Below the pieces are notes generated by a model, which saw only the letters and a list, made by a program, of their open reading frames with translations, was not told where the DNA came from and ran no database searches. The translations under genes were made by a program, and so were the position numbers. Positions 21,940 to 33,495 of a stretch of DNA of 64,000 nucleotides are shown here, piece after piece (positions within the stretch are counted from its first letter, which is position 1; every line of letters begins with the position of its first letter). The DNA is from Micractinium sp. NFX-FRZ. Taxonomy: Eukaryota; Chlorophyta; Trebouxiophyceae; Chlorellales; Chlorellaceae. Location of the stretch: the NCBI GenBank assembly GCA_029339195.1, contig JAPTJF010000124.1:1-64000 (forward strand), read 5' to 3'.

Positions 21940-24539
21940 AGGGATGGTTGATCAAGGCAACGGGGTAGGCAGGCAGGCAGGAAGGGATGGTTGATCAAGG
22001 CAGCGGGGGAGGCAGGCACAGCTGAAGGCAGCTTGACAGGCTGTCTCAGGTGCCAGGCGCAGTACGGCAAGCACCCACCGTCCTCCTCCCCAAACGTGAG
22101 CCCGCCCCTGCCCGCCTTCCGGATGCAAGGCAAAGCCAAACAAGGCCCCCTGGCCACCCTACGCACCGGATATCTTGACCTGTAGATCTCGCCGACCGCC
22201 CAGGTGCAGGCAGCCTTGGGCATCTAGCCAGCCTAGGTCTCCAGTCAGAAACAGCCGCGTGCTTTCCTCCTGCCAGAAGCCGCGCGGCAGGCCGTCGGGC
22301 GCTGCCGCCACGGCCGCGCCCGCTTGCTGCGCCGCCAGCAACTGCCCAGTGGGCAGCACAATGAACCGTCGCTGCTGTGCCGCTGTTGCCTCCGGGCGGC
22401 GGCACAAGTAGCCAGCCGACAGGACCGTGCCGGCTACAGCCACCTCCCCTAGAGTGCCCACCGGGAGCAGGGGCCGCTGGCTGGCAGCTGCTGCTCCTGC
22501 TGCCGCTGCTGCAGGCGCCACTGCCGTTGCCTGCCCTGTGCTGGCTGATGCTGTGCTGCCTGACCCCTGCTGCTCCTCCTCTGCCGCCGCCGCAGCTGCC
22601 GCTGCTGCCACCAGCTCTGGGCCCAGCACTGCAATCAGCGCACCGCGGATGGGCCGCCCCACCGGCACGCCGGGCGCCTGCTGTCCGCTGCCGCCAACGC
22701 TGCGCCCCCCGTCCTCCTGCTGTGCCTGCTGGCCCTGCTGTCCCTCCTCCTGCCGTGCCTGCCGTGCCGGCGCCTGCCAGCTGGAGCAGTCGAACGCAGT
22801 GCAGTCGGCTGCCACCTCTGTTGATCCGTACAGGTTCCACATGCGGCAGTTTTGCGGCAGCAGATTCTGCAGCTCAGCCAGCAGCGCCGGTGGCAGCGGC
22901 TCGCCGCTGCTGACCGCCACACGCAGGCGCAGGGCGGCAGCTGCTGTGGGGTCGGCGCGCATGCACGCTGCCAGCGCGCGCCACAGCGTGGGCACAGCAG
23001 ACAGGTGGGTGATGCGCTGGTCGCACAGCATGCGCAGCAGCTGCAGCAGGCACAGCAGGGTGCGGAGGGGAAGCCTCAGGCGGCTGCAAACTCGAGCACT
23101 CCCATCAGCATCTGCCTGGCCACGGAGCAGCGGGGATGCAAGTGTTGCATTGTACCTGGCGTGCCATGGCTGCAACCCTGCCCAGCAGGCCGTGCTGACC
23201 GAGCTTGCCTGAGCAGGGTCCCGCCCCGCTGACTGCGGCACCGCCACGAGCGGCACGCCCGCCAGCAGCGGCCCAAACAGCTCCCAAATCGAGTCCACGA
23301 AGCAGGGGGAGGTCTTGAATGCCACACGGTCGCCCGGCTGCATGACACTTGGGCGCAATGTGGGTGGGAGTTTGTTCATCATGTTTCCATGGCCAAATGC
23401 CTCAAGAGCGGGGAATGCATTTCGTACAAGTCGCAAGTGTGGCTGGGGCATGGCAAACACCCTCACATGCTGCCACTGCACAGCAGGCGCAGCTGGCTGG
23501 CGCTTCACTCGTCATGGCAGCCCTGCGCCACCCACTCATGCCCAGAAGCTTGCCTGGAAGGGGCAGGCCTGCTCCATCCATCTGCAGCGGTTCAGCACGC
23601 CGCTGCTGAGCCCACATACCCCCAGCGGCCGGCCGGTGGACCCCGAGGTGTACAGCACGTAGCAGCAACAGTCCCTGCAGCTGCCCCCACAAGCGCCGCT
23701 GCTGGGGCGAACGCTGTGCTGCTCCCCTGTCTCTGCCTGCTGGTCCTCCGGCTGCTGCTCGCTCGCCTGCTTCGGCAGGCCTTCCCCAAACTCAGCTGCA
23801 GCTGCCGCAGCTGCCTCTGCCGCCGCTTGCTGCAGCAGCTCTGGCAGTGGAGGCAACTGCAGCAGCGGGAAGCCGACCACAGCGGGAAGTGCGTGGCCGC
23901 CGCTGCTGCTGCTGGCAGGCGACCACACGATGGCCGCTGGCCGTGCCTCGTCACACAAATGCTGCAGCCGGTGCGAGGGCCAGCTTGGATCCAGAGGCAT
24001 GAATGCCAGGCTTCACAGCAGCAAGAGGGGACACGAATTCAGCGGGAGATTAGACGACTGGGGCAGGACCTTCAAGGCACAGCAGGGATGGGACAGGCAG
24101 TATGCAGCAGTGGCGGCGGTACGCCGGCGCCGCCTGCCTGCCGCCCCCACCTCGCCGCTTACCCCTGTCTCAGGGCGGCAAGCACAGCCACCACATAAGC
24201 TGCTGAGGTGCTTAAGAAAATGGCACAGATGGGTGGAGCACCGTCGGGCTGGGCGGCAGCAGGGCTCAGCTTCAGCCGTGCCGCTACAGCGAGAACCTGC
24301 AGGCGGCGGCATGGGCGGCGGGTTGGTGGCAGCGGCGGGGCAGCGGCAGCGGCGGCGGGTTGGTTCCATGTTTAGACTGGGCGCGTTGCGTTGCTTTGAG
24401 TTGCGTAGCGAGCGTGAGCGGTCATCACGCGCACCAGCTGCAGCAGCTGCGCCGCCGAGAGTGTGACGGAGCCCGACTCCAGCACCGGAGCGTCCCGATG
24501 GCGTGCCAGAGCTTGCTTCACATGATGCCACAGATCCAT
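19418..24539 (-). CDS. Acyl-activating enzyme with carrier domain and PQQ-repeat propeller (AASDH/AAE19-like), 1392 aa
   Basis: Exons 24435-24539, 24163-24296, 23554-24010, 23209-23337, 22167-23040, 19418-21897 (4179 nt with stop, phases close). An AMP-forming adenylation domain spans residues 1-670: [15 protein letters not shown] (about 197-211), NLYGSTE (about 344-350), [28 protein letters not shown], and the catalytic-lysine motif RSAAGKVP (about 669). A phosphopantetheine carrier follows, with [12 protein letters not shown] (Ser about 778). From about 900 a beta-propeller of PQQ-like repeats ([29 protein letters not shown]) reaches the C-terminus, interrupted by a Gln-rich loop. This order matches human AASDH (beta-alanine-activating enzyme) and plant AAE19; the physiological acid is unsettled in plants. 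In the P-loop the usual Lys (GKPKG) is Leu (GRPLG). Intron 3 needs a GC donor (CAG|GCAAGC), and intron 4 probably does too. Confidence 0.85.
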
Positions 24540-25397
24540 GAGCACGGAAGGCACGCATACAGTCGGCGATGAAGCAACGCCGGCAGTGCAGTTGATGCCA
24601 CCCGCCAGGCTGCCGCCACCGGCCCCGGCCACGCTCTAGTGCCTGCCGAGTACGCCAGCAAGCTATGCCATCACCGCCAGGGCCGACTGTGCAATGTTCT
24701 CAAATCATACCTCATCCCCCATGCAGTTCTTGTTGCAACCTCCATTGCCAGGCTGCCATTCCTGTCTGCCTGTTGGCGCCGCAGCGCCGCGGCGGGCAGG
24801 GTGCACTGTTGCAGCAACAAAAGGGTTGGCTGATGAGTCCAGGGAAAGCATCGGGCAGGACGGCTGTTGCCAGTTCTTTCAAGTGCTGGGCTGCGTGCAC
24901 AGGGTGGGCGCACTGCAGGAAGGGGATTTCTGAGAAGCGGTTTGGCAGCCAGGCACGCGAGGAGCACACACGCGGTCTGTGCGATGAGGCGACAATTTGC
25001 ACTGGAAACAGGGGCGGGAAGCACACGCACAGCCTCCACAGAGCAGCACACATGTGCTCTGGCAGAGGAGGTGGGTGTGCTGGGCGAGGAGACGAGGGGA
25101 CGCTCAAAAGAGGGGTGCTGCCTGCTGGCGCAGACAGGGACAGGGTAGGGCTCAGACATGGTTTGAAGTGACTCAAAGGGGGGCAGAGGGCAGGGTGGTT
25201 GAAGAGGCAGGGAGGCAGGGGGCGAGGTGCCAAAACTGTTGTCAGGGTTGGGGTGAGGGCCGCAGCCGCTGTTGAGGCGCTCGGCGGCCCACCCCCACCA
25301 AACAGGTGATCGGTTATTATGAATGTTCATTCATTGGGGGTGAAGCAACAACAGCTGCTGCTCCGACTAGCTGCCACGCGCACGCGCGTGGTGCCGT
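24540..25397. promoter_or_regulatory. Upstream region of the acyl-activating enzyme gene
   Basis: 858 bp between the enzyme's start codon and the stop codon of the upstream membrane-protein gene on the same strand. It should contain the enzyme's promoter and that gene's 3' UTR. I recognise no specific element. Confidence 0.4.
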
Positions 25398-26842
25398 TCA
25401 AGCCGTCGCCACGCCTGCGGGCACCGGCTGGGCTGCAGGGGCGGACGCCGGCGCAGCTGCCTGGTCCGCCTGCTGCTGCGCAGAGGGCGCCGCTGGTGCT
25501 GCCGGGGCAGCCGGGCGAAGGAAATGCTCCATGGGCCTGCGCCATGAAAAAAATCACAATCAGGAGCAGGGGTGAACATGTGCTTGGGAGCATTTGCAAG
25601 CTGCCCGAAGCGGCGCTCCAAACCACCAAAGGCAAGACAGAAGGGCGGGCAGCACTGCGAGCGCCGCTGTCATCCCCCGCTCGAGCTGCTCCCCAAAGGG
25701 CCTGCCTGCTGTGCACGCTTCCCTCACAGCAGTGCTCACAGCAGCCTCCACCCTGGGCCTGCTGCTGCAGCACTTCAGTTGCTCCCACCAATCATGCCAT
25801 CTGCTCACCACATGCCCCCAGAAGCGCTACGGAACAGCTGTGCACCAAAATCCACGCTCTCGTCGGGCTGCACAGCGACGATGGGGGCAGGAGGGGAGGG
25901 CAGGCAGTAGGTGGGCGCCAGCTAGGAGAGCGGTGTCGACACGGCCCATGCCAAGCAGCACATGCACCGTTGGAGTCTGTGTCTGCTTGTGTGCAGGGCT
26001 GGTGAGGTGCTGGTGAGCACTGAATGCAGAACAAAGGGGCAGGGGCGATGCACTGCTGCGGCTGCAGCGTGCTGTGAATCCAGCACATTGGGTCCGAGCG
26101 GTTGTCATCCCACAGCGCGGCACAAGAATTAAAATTGTGAGCAGCCACGCACCTGAATCACAATGACCGGCACCATCAGGGCAGCACGCTTGGCAGCGGC
26201 TTCTGCAGCAGGAAAAGGCGTTGGGTGGGCAGGGATGAGGAGAGCAGGAGCGTGGGCAGTGGCTGGACAGTGGTTGGAGCTAGCGCTGTACTGCACGCTT
26301 ATGCGCTGCCAGCGGGGCATTCACTTGCACTGGCCGGTACGCCATATGAGCATCGGCCCGGTTTCGCGCAAAAGCACGCAGCTGGCAGCAAAGTGGGCAG
26401 CGCGCAAAAGGCAACACGCGGCTTATGCAGCCTTGCGGCGCTCGCCTTCTTGCGCCTTGGCACGCGCACGGTTGTGCCGCTTGGTCTGCACCGCTATCGC
26501 CACCCACAGCAGCACTGCTAGGAGCGTGCAGCACGTGAGGATCCCCGCCATGAACACGGCTGCAGGGTGGGGGGATGGGCCAGGAATGCATGTGGGGAGA
26601 GAAGGTGAGCCAGTGCGGAAACAGGATAGGTGTGGGGGGGCCCAAGGGGCTGCGTGTGCAACTGTGCAGCGGCTACGGGGTCACCGGCACAGCGCTGGCG
26701 GCACCATGCCCACCCTCTCACGCGAAGTGAGCAGCGAACCCCCGTCCTTCCCCGAGATTGCCGCGGTTGCCGCGGTGTATGGGGCTGGCTCGGGAGCGGG
26801 TGCTGGAGCGAAAGCGGAGGAGTTGGGTGGCTGGGCCGCCAT
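25398..26842 (-). CDS. Orphan small single-pass membrane protein, 152 aa, 5 exons
   Basis: Not recognised. Exons 26722-26842, 26470-26559, 26153-26202, 25809-25867, 25398-25536 (459 nt with stop, phases close). Residues 1-40 are Ala/Pro-rich (APAPAPEPAPYTAATAA). Residues 43-64 form one hydrophobic helix (FMAGILTCCTLLAVLLWVAI) followed by a basic stop-transfer stretch (KRH). Then come RAALMVPVIVIQPDESVDF and a low-complexity Ala/Pro/Gln tail ending in PAGVATA. The donor of exon 2 is uncertain: C|GTGCGC at 26469 is used here. If that intron is not removed, the frame ends at 26423 after ERRKAA and the protein is 85 aa. Both forms keep the membrane segment. Subcellular site and function cannot be inferred. 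Confidence 0.55.
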
Positions 26843-28109
26843 CCTGTCGTCCGTGTCTAGCGCGAGCGCTGATCGCGGACCGAGCAAATGGAGGTGATCA
26901 GTTGTGCAGAGGCGATCAGCGCCTGTGCACCCTTTGACTAAGAAGAAGTGGAGGCGAGGCGGCTGGAGCCTGCGCAGCTTACAGCGCCCGTCTTGCGGTG
27001 CGTTGTCGAATGAACAGCAATCCGGACGGGCGGGGAATTTGGGTTACGCAAACGCCCCACACGTGACACTCATGCAGCGTGGCAACTCTGAGGCGCTTGA
27101 GCTGGCTGAGCGCACCCGCCAGGTCAGACCATCACCACCAGTGCGCAACACATGTTTCAGGGCCTGCATCCCCACACGGCGGTGTTCAGCATGCCGGTGG
27201 CTGCAGACATACATGCACATGGCATGTACGTGGCTGGCATGTTGACAGTGAAGCCGACACGCCTGCCTGTGCGACAAGCCGACCATCGGAATGCTACACC
27301 CGGCGCTTGCGGCACGCCCAGGGGAGGAACGCAGGTTTGTTTGAAAACCAACAAAGCACAAGCACTGGCTGGCTGTGCTTGTAATTGTGCAGCCCCATCT
27401 GTATTGGTGACAGCTGGGCGTCCTGCCTGTGGCGACTGTAGTTCCCAGCCAGTCCGGGATGCAAGCCCCGATGAGCGGTAGCCTCTGTGCCCTGCTTTTG
27501 AGTCGGTGAGTGCACCAGCGCAAGCTGCCTGTCGAAATCATTGACATCAGCAGGCATCTCACCTGACAATGGTCGGTGGCAAAGCAAAGAATCTAACTTC
27601 CGCCTGTCAGCCATCCTCGAGCTGGAGCCGACACCACCACCATCGCCAGCATGCGCAGCATGCCGCCAGGTCAGGTGATGTATCGCGCTCACCGGTGCGA
27701 TGAAGCTGCCTTGCGCTCCTTCGGTGTCTTGGTCAATCGCCTTCGTGCCGGCGTGCCCACCCGCCCAAGACCCTCTCTCTGCCCGATCGAGCTGTGCGGT
27801 TTGTCGCGCTCTCTCGGCGTGTCTTGCCCCTCTGGAGTGACGGCAGCCGGGGCCACGTCCCGTGTCGCCACCCCCCACCCCTGCCGCCCCACCGCCCGCT
27901 GCCTCCGCCGCCACCGGCAATTGGTGCACCACCGGCAATTGGTGCACCCCAGGTGCGGCTGCACCCTGCCAGCACCACATGTCGCCATCCCCGCCAAGAG
28001 TAGCAACTGCCGATCAGACCACATGTCCAACGCCAGCACCTGCCACGCCGTGCGCTCCTTGTGCCCCCAAGCCTGCAGCGTGCTGCCTGCGGCGCCGGCG
28101 CCAACGACC
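26843..28109. promoter_or_regulatory. Divergent intergenic region, membrane protein / F-box gene
   Basis: About 1.27 kb between divergent start codons. It contains an 18-bp direct repeat close to the F-box gene and no recognisable gene. The frame of the F-box exon stays open upstream to 27651, but that stretch shows no protein-like features. Confidence 0.45.
27913..27948 (+). repeat. 18-bp perfect tandem repeat upstream of the F-box gene
   Basis: accggcaattggtgcacc occurs twice head to tail about 160 nt before the F-box start codon, in the putative 5' UTR or promoter. Confidence 0.9.
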
Positions 28110-31100
28110 ATGCCGCCCGGCGACGCCACCCTTCTCGACCTGCTCCCAGACCTGCTGCTGCGCATTGCAGCGCACCTGCCACAGCCCGACCGCCTGCGCC
28201 TGCCAGAGGTCTGCTCCCGTCTGGCCGATCTGCTGTCTGGGCCCAGTGAGGCATGGCGCTCAGTGGAGGCGGCGCTTGTGCTGGGAGAGCACGAGGAGTG
28301 GCCCCCAGGCCTCTCCGCCTCTGCAGCCGCGCAGACCCCGCTGCAATGCTTCTTCAGGTGCCGCGTCTGGGCCAAGGGCACCGTTGGGCCACAACATGCT
28401 GCTGCAATTCCCGCTTCAACACGGCCTTGCGTGTGGCTTAGACTTGTACCTGGATGCGTCTTTTTTGCTGCTGCTTTACCCTACTGCTGCTGCAGCTACG
28501 TCACGCTGTCCCTGGCCTGCCTTCTGCTGCCCCCATGTGCACATCCAAAATTCGCCACTCCCCTCCGCTGGGCCACTGCTGCGCCACTGCTTCTTTACAA
28601 CCTTGTTCCGCCTGCACCACTCTGCTGTGTGAACCGGCACCCCTCCCGGCGCCCCACCATCCCTGTCCCTGTCAGGTGGCTTGGCCCGCGGCTGCCGGGG
28701 ATCGAGGAGCTCAGAGTAGCGGTGGATGCCTCGCATCAGCCAGAAAACATGGTAGTGAGTCTGCCAGCCGATTTGCTGGCGTGCTGGAGAGGCTCCCCAA
28801 TCCCCACCCTTCCGCTGGTCAAGCTGTCCGTTGAGTGGGCGGGCCCGGGGCCAGCCCTGCTCAGCTGCTCCAGTAGCGGGGGGCGCCCCAGGCTGCCACA
28901 TCTGCGCAAGCTGTCCTTCCCGGCAAGCACGCGCCTGCATGTCCCTGCTGGACGGGAGCACGACTTGGCCCGGGGTAAGCAGGGGGTGCAGGGGGTGGCA
29001 GGGGTGAGTGGGAGAAGAAGAGCTGCACAAAGTGGCCCCCATTGGGGCACATTTGTCCTCTGTCGGGGGCCTGGATCAAGGTTCAAGCACAGGGTAGGGC
29101 AGTGGTGGGGCGCACAGGGGATGTGCTGAGGGTGGAGGCGTATAAGAGTTGGTTGGGTGGGCAGAGGAGGGGCATGCACAGCACAGGGGTTGGTGCGGCG
29201 CACAAAATGACCACCCATCTTCCCCTGCCCTTCTGCCTGCCTGGCAGTCGCGCCATTTCGCGCAGCCGGATGCCCTGCCCCTTCTGCCTGCATCTTGTGG
29301 ACACCCACCTACACGCCTGCGCTGTCCCCCTCCCTGCCCCCTCCCTGCCCTGCCTGCAGAGCTGCCCAGCCTGACTGATTTCGGCATGATTGACGGCCTG
29401 CTGGAGGGAAGGGTGGACTCTCCCTGGCTGCCTCCCTCCCTCACCATGCTTGCCCTGGCGGCTGTCGGCCTCCGCTCCCTGCCCGGCGTGATGGCACACC
29501 TGCCGCGGCTGCAGAGGTGAGGAAGAGGTGGAGTGCAGGACCTTGACCTAATGTACTGCAGCCCCGCTTGCCAGCCCTGCCTGCACGCCTAACCTTCTTC
29601 ACTTGCAATGCAACCGCCTCTGCCGCCCCTGCCTCCTCGCCTGACTGCTTCCCTTTGCAGTCCAACTGACCCCCGTTCGCTCCTGCCTATGTGCCCCCCA
29701 GCTTTAAGGGTGCCTGACCACAACTCCAGGCCAGCAGCTGCCTTTGCCTCTCCGGCTGCCTCTCCTTCTCACATCCACCCACCCGACCCGCCAACTCATC
29801 CGTACCCTGCAGCGGCTGTGCTGGGTCACACCTACGTCTTGGGCATCCATGCCTCTCCATCTCCCTGCCCCTTACTCCCACCCCCCCACCCACCCCTTCC
29901 TCTGCAGCCCCTTGCCTCCTGCTCAATCACTCCTGCCTGCTGACTGGCATGCCTGTCCATCCTCCTGCCTCTACCTCGAACCTCTCACTCACCCCTTCCT
30001 CTGGACCCCCTTCCTCTGAACCCCCGCAGCCTGGTGCTGGACCACAACTACCTGCTGATCGGCCCCCGCCTGGCCCTGCTGTCGCACTTCACCGCCCTGC
30101 AAGAGCTCAACCTCAGCGAGTGCGCCCTGGCCGCCTTCCCACGCCAGGTGACCAAACAGACCAGCACACCAGCACATCCACTGTTGCTGGTCGCGCTCAC
30201 TCAATTGGAGGGCGAATGCTGGCATCTGTTACGGCGTTTGTGTTTGAGGGAGGGAGGGAGGGAGGTGGTGGGCCCCAGTTGGTATGCAAGGAGCATGTGG
30301 CGGCCATGCACGGCCGGCTGATGGGCAGCACCGGCGGTGGCCGGCGTGTCCCGGCGACCCCCCACAGCCTCCCCCCCATGTCACTCACCCCTGCCCCCCC
30401 GCCTCCCCCTTCTCGCCCTCGCCATTATTTCCCCCCTGCCAGATCTCCTCCCTCTCCCGCCTGCGCATCCTGTACCTGCACAACGCCTTCTCGGACGCCG
30501 CTGAGCTGGCGACGACGGACTGGGCCGTGCTGCGCCCGCTGCGCCACCTCATCTTCCTCTCTTTTTCGGGGAACAGCCTGCACCACCTGCCGCCCCCCGT
30601 GGAGGGCCTCTCGCAGCTGCAGGTCGGTGCGCTGAGGTGTCAGCTGAGGTGTCAGCTGAGGTGGCTACAGGAAGGGCTGTTCAATCAACTTCATGTCAAG
30701 TCCACGGGGAGCCAGCAGCGTCTCGTGGGACTGGGTGGGGGGAGAGCGTTGGTAACACAGCAGGGTGGTCCGGCGGGGCGCCCGGGCGGGGGGGCGCTGC
30801 TGCAGGGCCTGGCATGGCCGTCGGCAGGACCTGCCCCATTGGAGACACCCCCTCCCCACCTCCACTGCTTTCAAGTTCTCGCCCCTCCCTAGATACTCGA
30901 CCCCAGTGCAAGCAAGGGCAAAACAAGCTCCCCCAAGCCTGCCTTGCCACCTCGCCTGCAGGGCCTGCACATGGAGGACAACTTGATCACATCCCTCCCT
31001 CCCGGCGCCCCCGTGCTGGCCGGCCTCCGTGAGCTGCTCATGGACTGGCGCACCGCCCTGGGTAGCCCCACAGCCCTGGCCTGCGCCACCCGCCTCACCC

Positions 31101-31760
31101 GCCTCGTGCTCAACGACCACCTGGCGCTGGAGCTGGGGCCGGGGGCGCACCTGGGCGCGGTGGATGCCCTGCTGGCGACGCTGGGCGCGCTGCGTGCGCT
31201 GCGCCGCGTGGAGGACGTCATCCCCGAAAGTGAGTGTGTTGTGGGGCTGGGACCAGGGGCCCCTCGCGGGTGCAGTGCATGCTTTCCTTCCTGGCCACGC
31301 TGGGTGCGCTGCATGCGCTGTGCCGGGTGGGCGGAGCGTGCCGCTCCCTGACGCTGGGCTTTAAGCAGTGCCCACAGGTGTCCATCGTCCTCCCTGACTG
31401 TCGGCAGCTGGCTGTGACTCTTGATGCCACTCGACTTCATCTCTGCCAGCCTCCTCCACCTACGCCCCGCGCTTGGGCCTGCCTCGTCTCCCCCCCTGCA
31501 CTGCAGACCTGCAGGGCATGGTGACCAGCATCTCAGCCCCGGTGGCCCATGCTCTGCTGCGCCTGGGGCGCGCCTGCCCACACGTGGAGCTGGGCACCAT
31601 GCCGGCCACCAACGCTGGGTGGACGCTTTCATCCCTGGTGGCGGGGCTGGCCCACAATGACGGGCTGGCGCTGCTGCCGGCGGCGCCCGATGGCAGGGAG
31701 GAGGGGCGGGAGGACGAGGAAGGTGGGGCGCCGCCGGCGGGGCAGCAGCTGCAGGCGTAG
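28110..31760 (+). CDS. F-box / leucine-rich-repeat protein, 526 aa, 7 exons
   Basis: Probable substrate-recognition subunit of an SCF ubiquitin ligase. Exons 28110-28357, 28676-28974, 29360-29516, 30030-30147, 30443-30622, 30962-31229, 31450-31760 (1581 nt with stop, phases close). Residues 8-50 are an F-box (LLDLLPDLLLRIAAHLPQPD, then RLRLPEVCSRLADLL). Residues 85-430 hold irregular leucine-rich repeats, e.g. SLTMLALAAVGLRSLPGVMA, LQELNLSECALAAFP, LIFLSFSGNSLHHLPPPV and LHMEDNLITSLPPGAP. The tail is acidic and low complexity. Exon 7 may instead start at 31507 (phase-compatible acceptor tgcactgcag), giving a protein 19 residues shorter. An in-frame ATG at 28023 would add 29 residues; 28110 is preferred because the F-box then lies at the N-terminus as usual. 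The substrate is unknown. Confidence 0.75.
31264..31345. repeat. Echo of F-box gene exon 6 end in intron 6
   Basis: The 3' end of exon 6 (gacgctgggcgcgctgcgtg region, 31168-31215) recurs in degenerate form at 31285-31335 (cacgctgggtgcgctgcatg) just downstream in the intron. Confidence 0.7.
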
Positions 31761-31881
31761 CGGGCAGGCTGCAGCGGCGGGCCGCATGCCTGCCGCTGCA
31801 TGCTTGAAGCTTCCCTGTTTCTTGCTTGCATGCATGTTCGTTGCCACGATGTTTGCTACATCTTGAAGCGTGCCTTGAACT

Positions 31882-31886
31882 TGTAA
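31882..31886 (+). terminator. TGTAA poly(A) signal of the F-box/LRR gene
   Basis: TGTAA 122 nt after the stop codon on the coding strand. Confidence 0.6.
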
Positions 31887-32663
31887 ACAGCCTTGGCAAG
31901 CTGGCCTGCCCTGCACTCCGTGCACTCGCTATCCCTGCCGCAATGGCAGTGGGCGGCAGCGGCTGTGCTGGTGCCCTCCTGCGCTCCTGGGACCGGACCC
32001 CCTGCTCAGTGCCGACCTGCCTCGGCTCACCTCCGCCATTGCCTGGTCAGAAGGCAGCGAGCTGGGGATTTGGAGAATTTGCACAGCCGAGCCCCAGCTT
32101 GGTTCTAGGGTTGACGGTTTGCAGGGTGTGTGGGGAGTGGGGCTTGGTAGCATGGGTTGTGGGGGGCTGCACGGCTGCCAGGCTCTCAAACTGAACGCAC
32201 AGTGCATGCATGCGGTGATGCGGGTGCGGCCCCCGTGTGGTGCACTGGGCAGGTGTGCTTATTGTACTGCTATTTTACTGCTAACTGGGACCACAACGTG
32301 TTTAGGTCGCAGCCCAGTTGGTCTCCTGACTTGCGCTGCTGTACTGCGCTGCTCCGCCGCTGGGCCGCTGTTGGCGCGCTTCTGTGGTGGCAGCGGCATT
32401 GTGCTGCTGCTGCGGCGGTGCAAGGGACGCTGAACATGTGCGATTCGATTTGTTGACACTGCTAACCTGGTGTGATGCTACCGTGGAACGGTGGAACGGC
32501 GGCTGGCAGTGTGCGAAGCATGCTGTCCTCCCCATGGGAGGGCGGTGCCGCGTAATGAGCCGGCCACACCAAGCACAATCTAGCACATTGCCATCATCGT
32601 CACATCTCTCTTATCTTGAGTGGACTGCACGCCCCTTATCCCGCTGCACACGCCGGCCTCAAC
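31887..32663. promoter_or_regulatory. Promoter region of the ELIP-like gene
   Basis: About 780 bp between the F-box poly(A) signal and the ELIP start codon, somewhat AT-richer than its surroundings (e.g. tattgtactgctattttact near 32260). Light-responsive control is expected for the family, but no element is identifiable by eye. Confidence 0.4.
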
Positions 32664-33452
32664 ATGAACTTCACTGTTGCTGCTGCTCCCGCTGCCCGGG
32701 CGGCCCGCCTGTGTGTGCGGGCCAATGCCGCAGCCTCCTCCAGCACCGCCCCCCGCACACTGAAGGTGAGCACACTGTTTTGCTTCGGCGCTTATTTACA
32801 ACCTTCTTAGGCGTCACGCTTATCTTCATGTAATGAACGGCCAAAGCATCTGGCGGTGATACAGTGCATCTGACGCCGGGGGGGAGCGCCGCCCAACTGT
32901 GGGGCGGTGTGCAGGCGGGTGTGCAGGCGGCGGACGTCGTTATCGCCGCCACCCTGCACCCACTTTGCCCTCTTCAACGCCCACTGCTTCTTAACCTCCG
33001 ATGTTTATAAAATTGCCCTGCCCATTGCAGGCCCTCAACATCTCCAAGTCAACCCTGATTGACTCCAATGGCGGCCGCGCGGTGCGCAATGTGGACGGCG
33101 AGATTTACGAGGTGGTCTACATGCAGGAGACTGGCACCGTCAAGGTGTGCCTTAGAGTGCTGAGTTTTAGGGGCTTCCAGGCATTGCAGGGGGTTGCTCG
33201 TGGGGCCAACCGCCAGCACGCACGCACCTGGCGACAGCCCCAGCCGTACGTCTGCCCGCCTGGCAGAGCACCGCTGCATGCGCCGGCCCGCTGGGTCCTC
33301 CTCGCGCTGGCATGTGCAGCGCGTGTTAGCCCTTCAGCTTCAGCAAAACGTGTGCAAACCCACCCGCCCTCTTGCCGCAGGTGATGTGCAAGTCGCTGCA
33401 GGTGGAGTACGCCACCGAGGTGGGTGCTGCCGCCGCTGCTGCTGCTGCCGCC

Positions 33453-33495
<43 letters not shown>

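Noticed and set aside
25327..25791. Alternative terminal exon of the membrane-protein gene in another frame (Cys/Ser-rich tail)
   Set aside because: The frame ending PAGVATA is reached with consistent phases through exon 4 and has a normal low-complexity tail; the alternative requires skipping exon 4.
27651..28109. Upstream extension of the F-box protein
   Set aside because: The frame is open, but composition is erratic and the F-box normally lies near the N-terminus. Kept only as a possibility from 28023.
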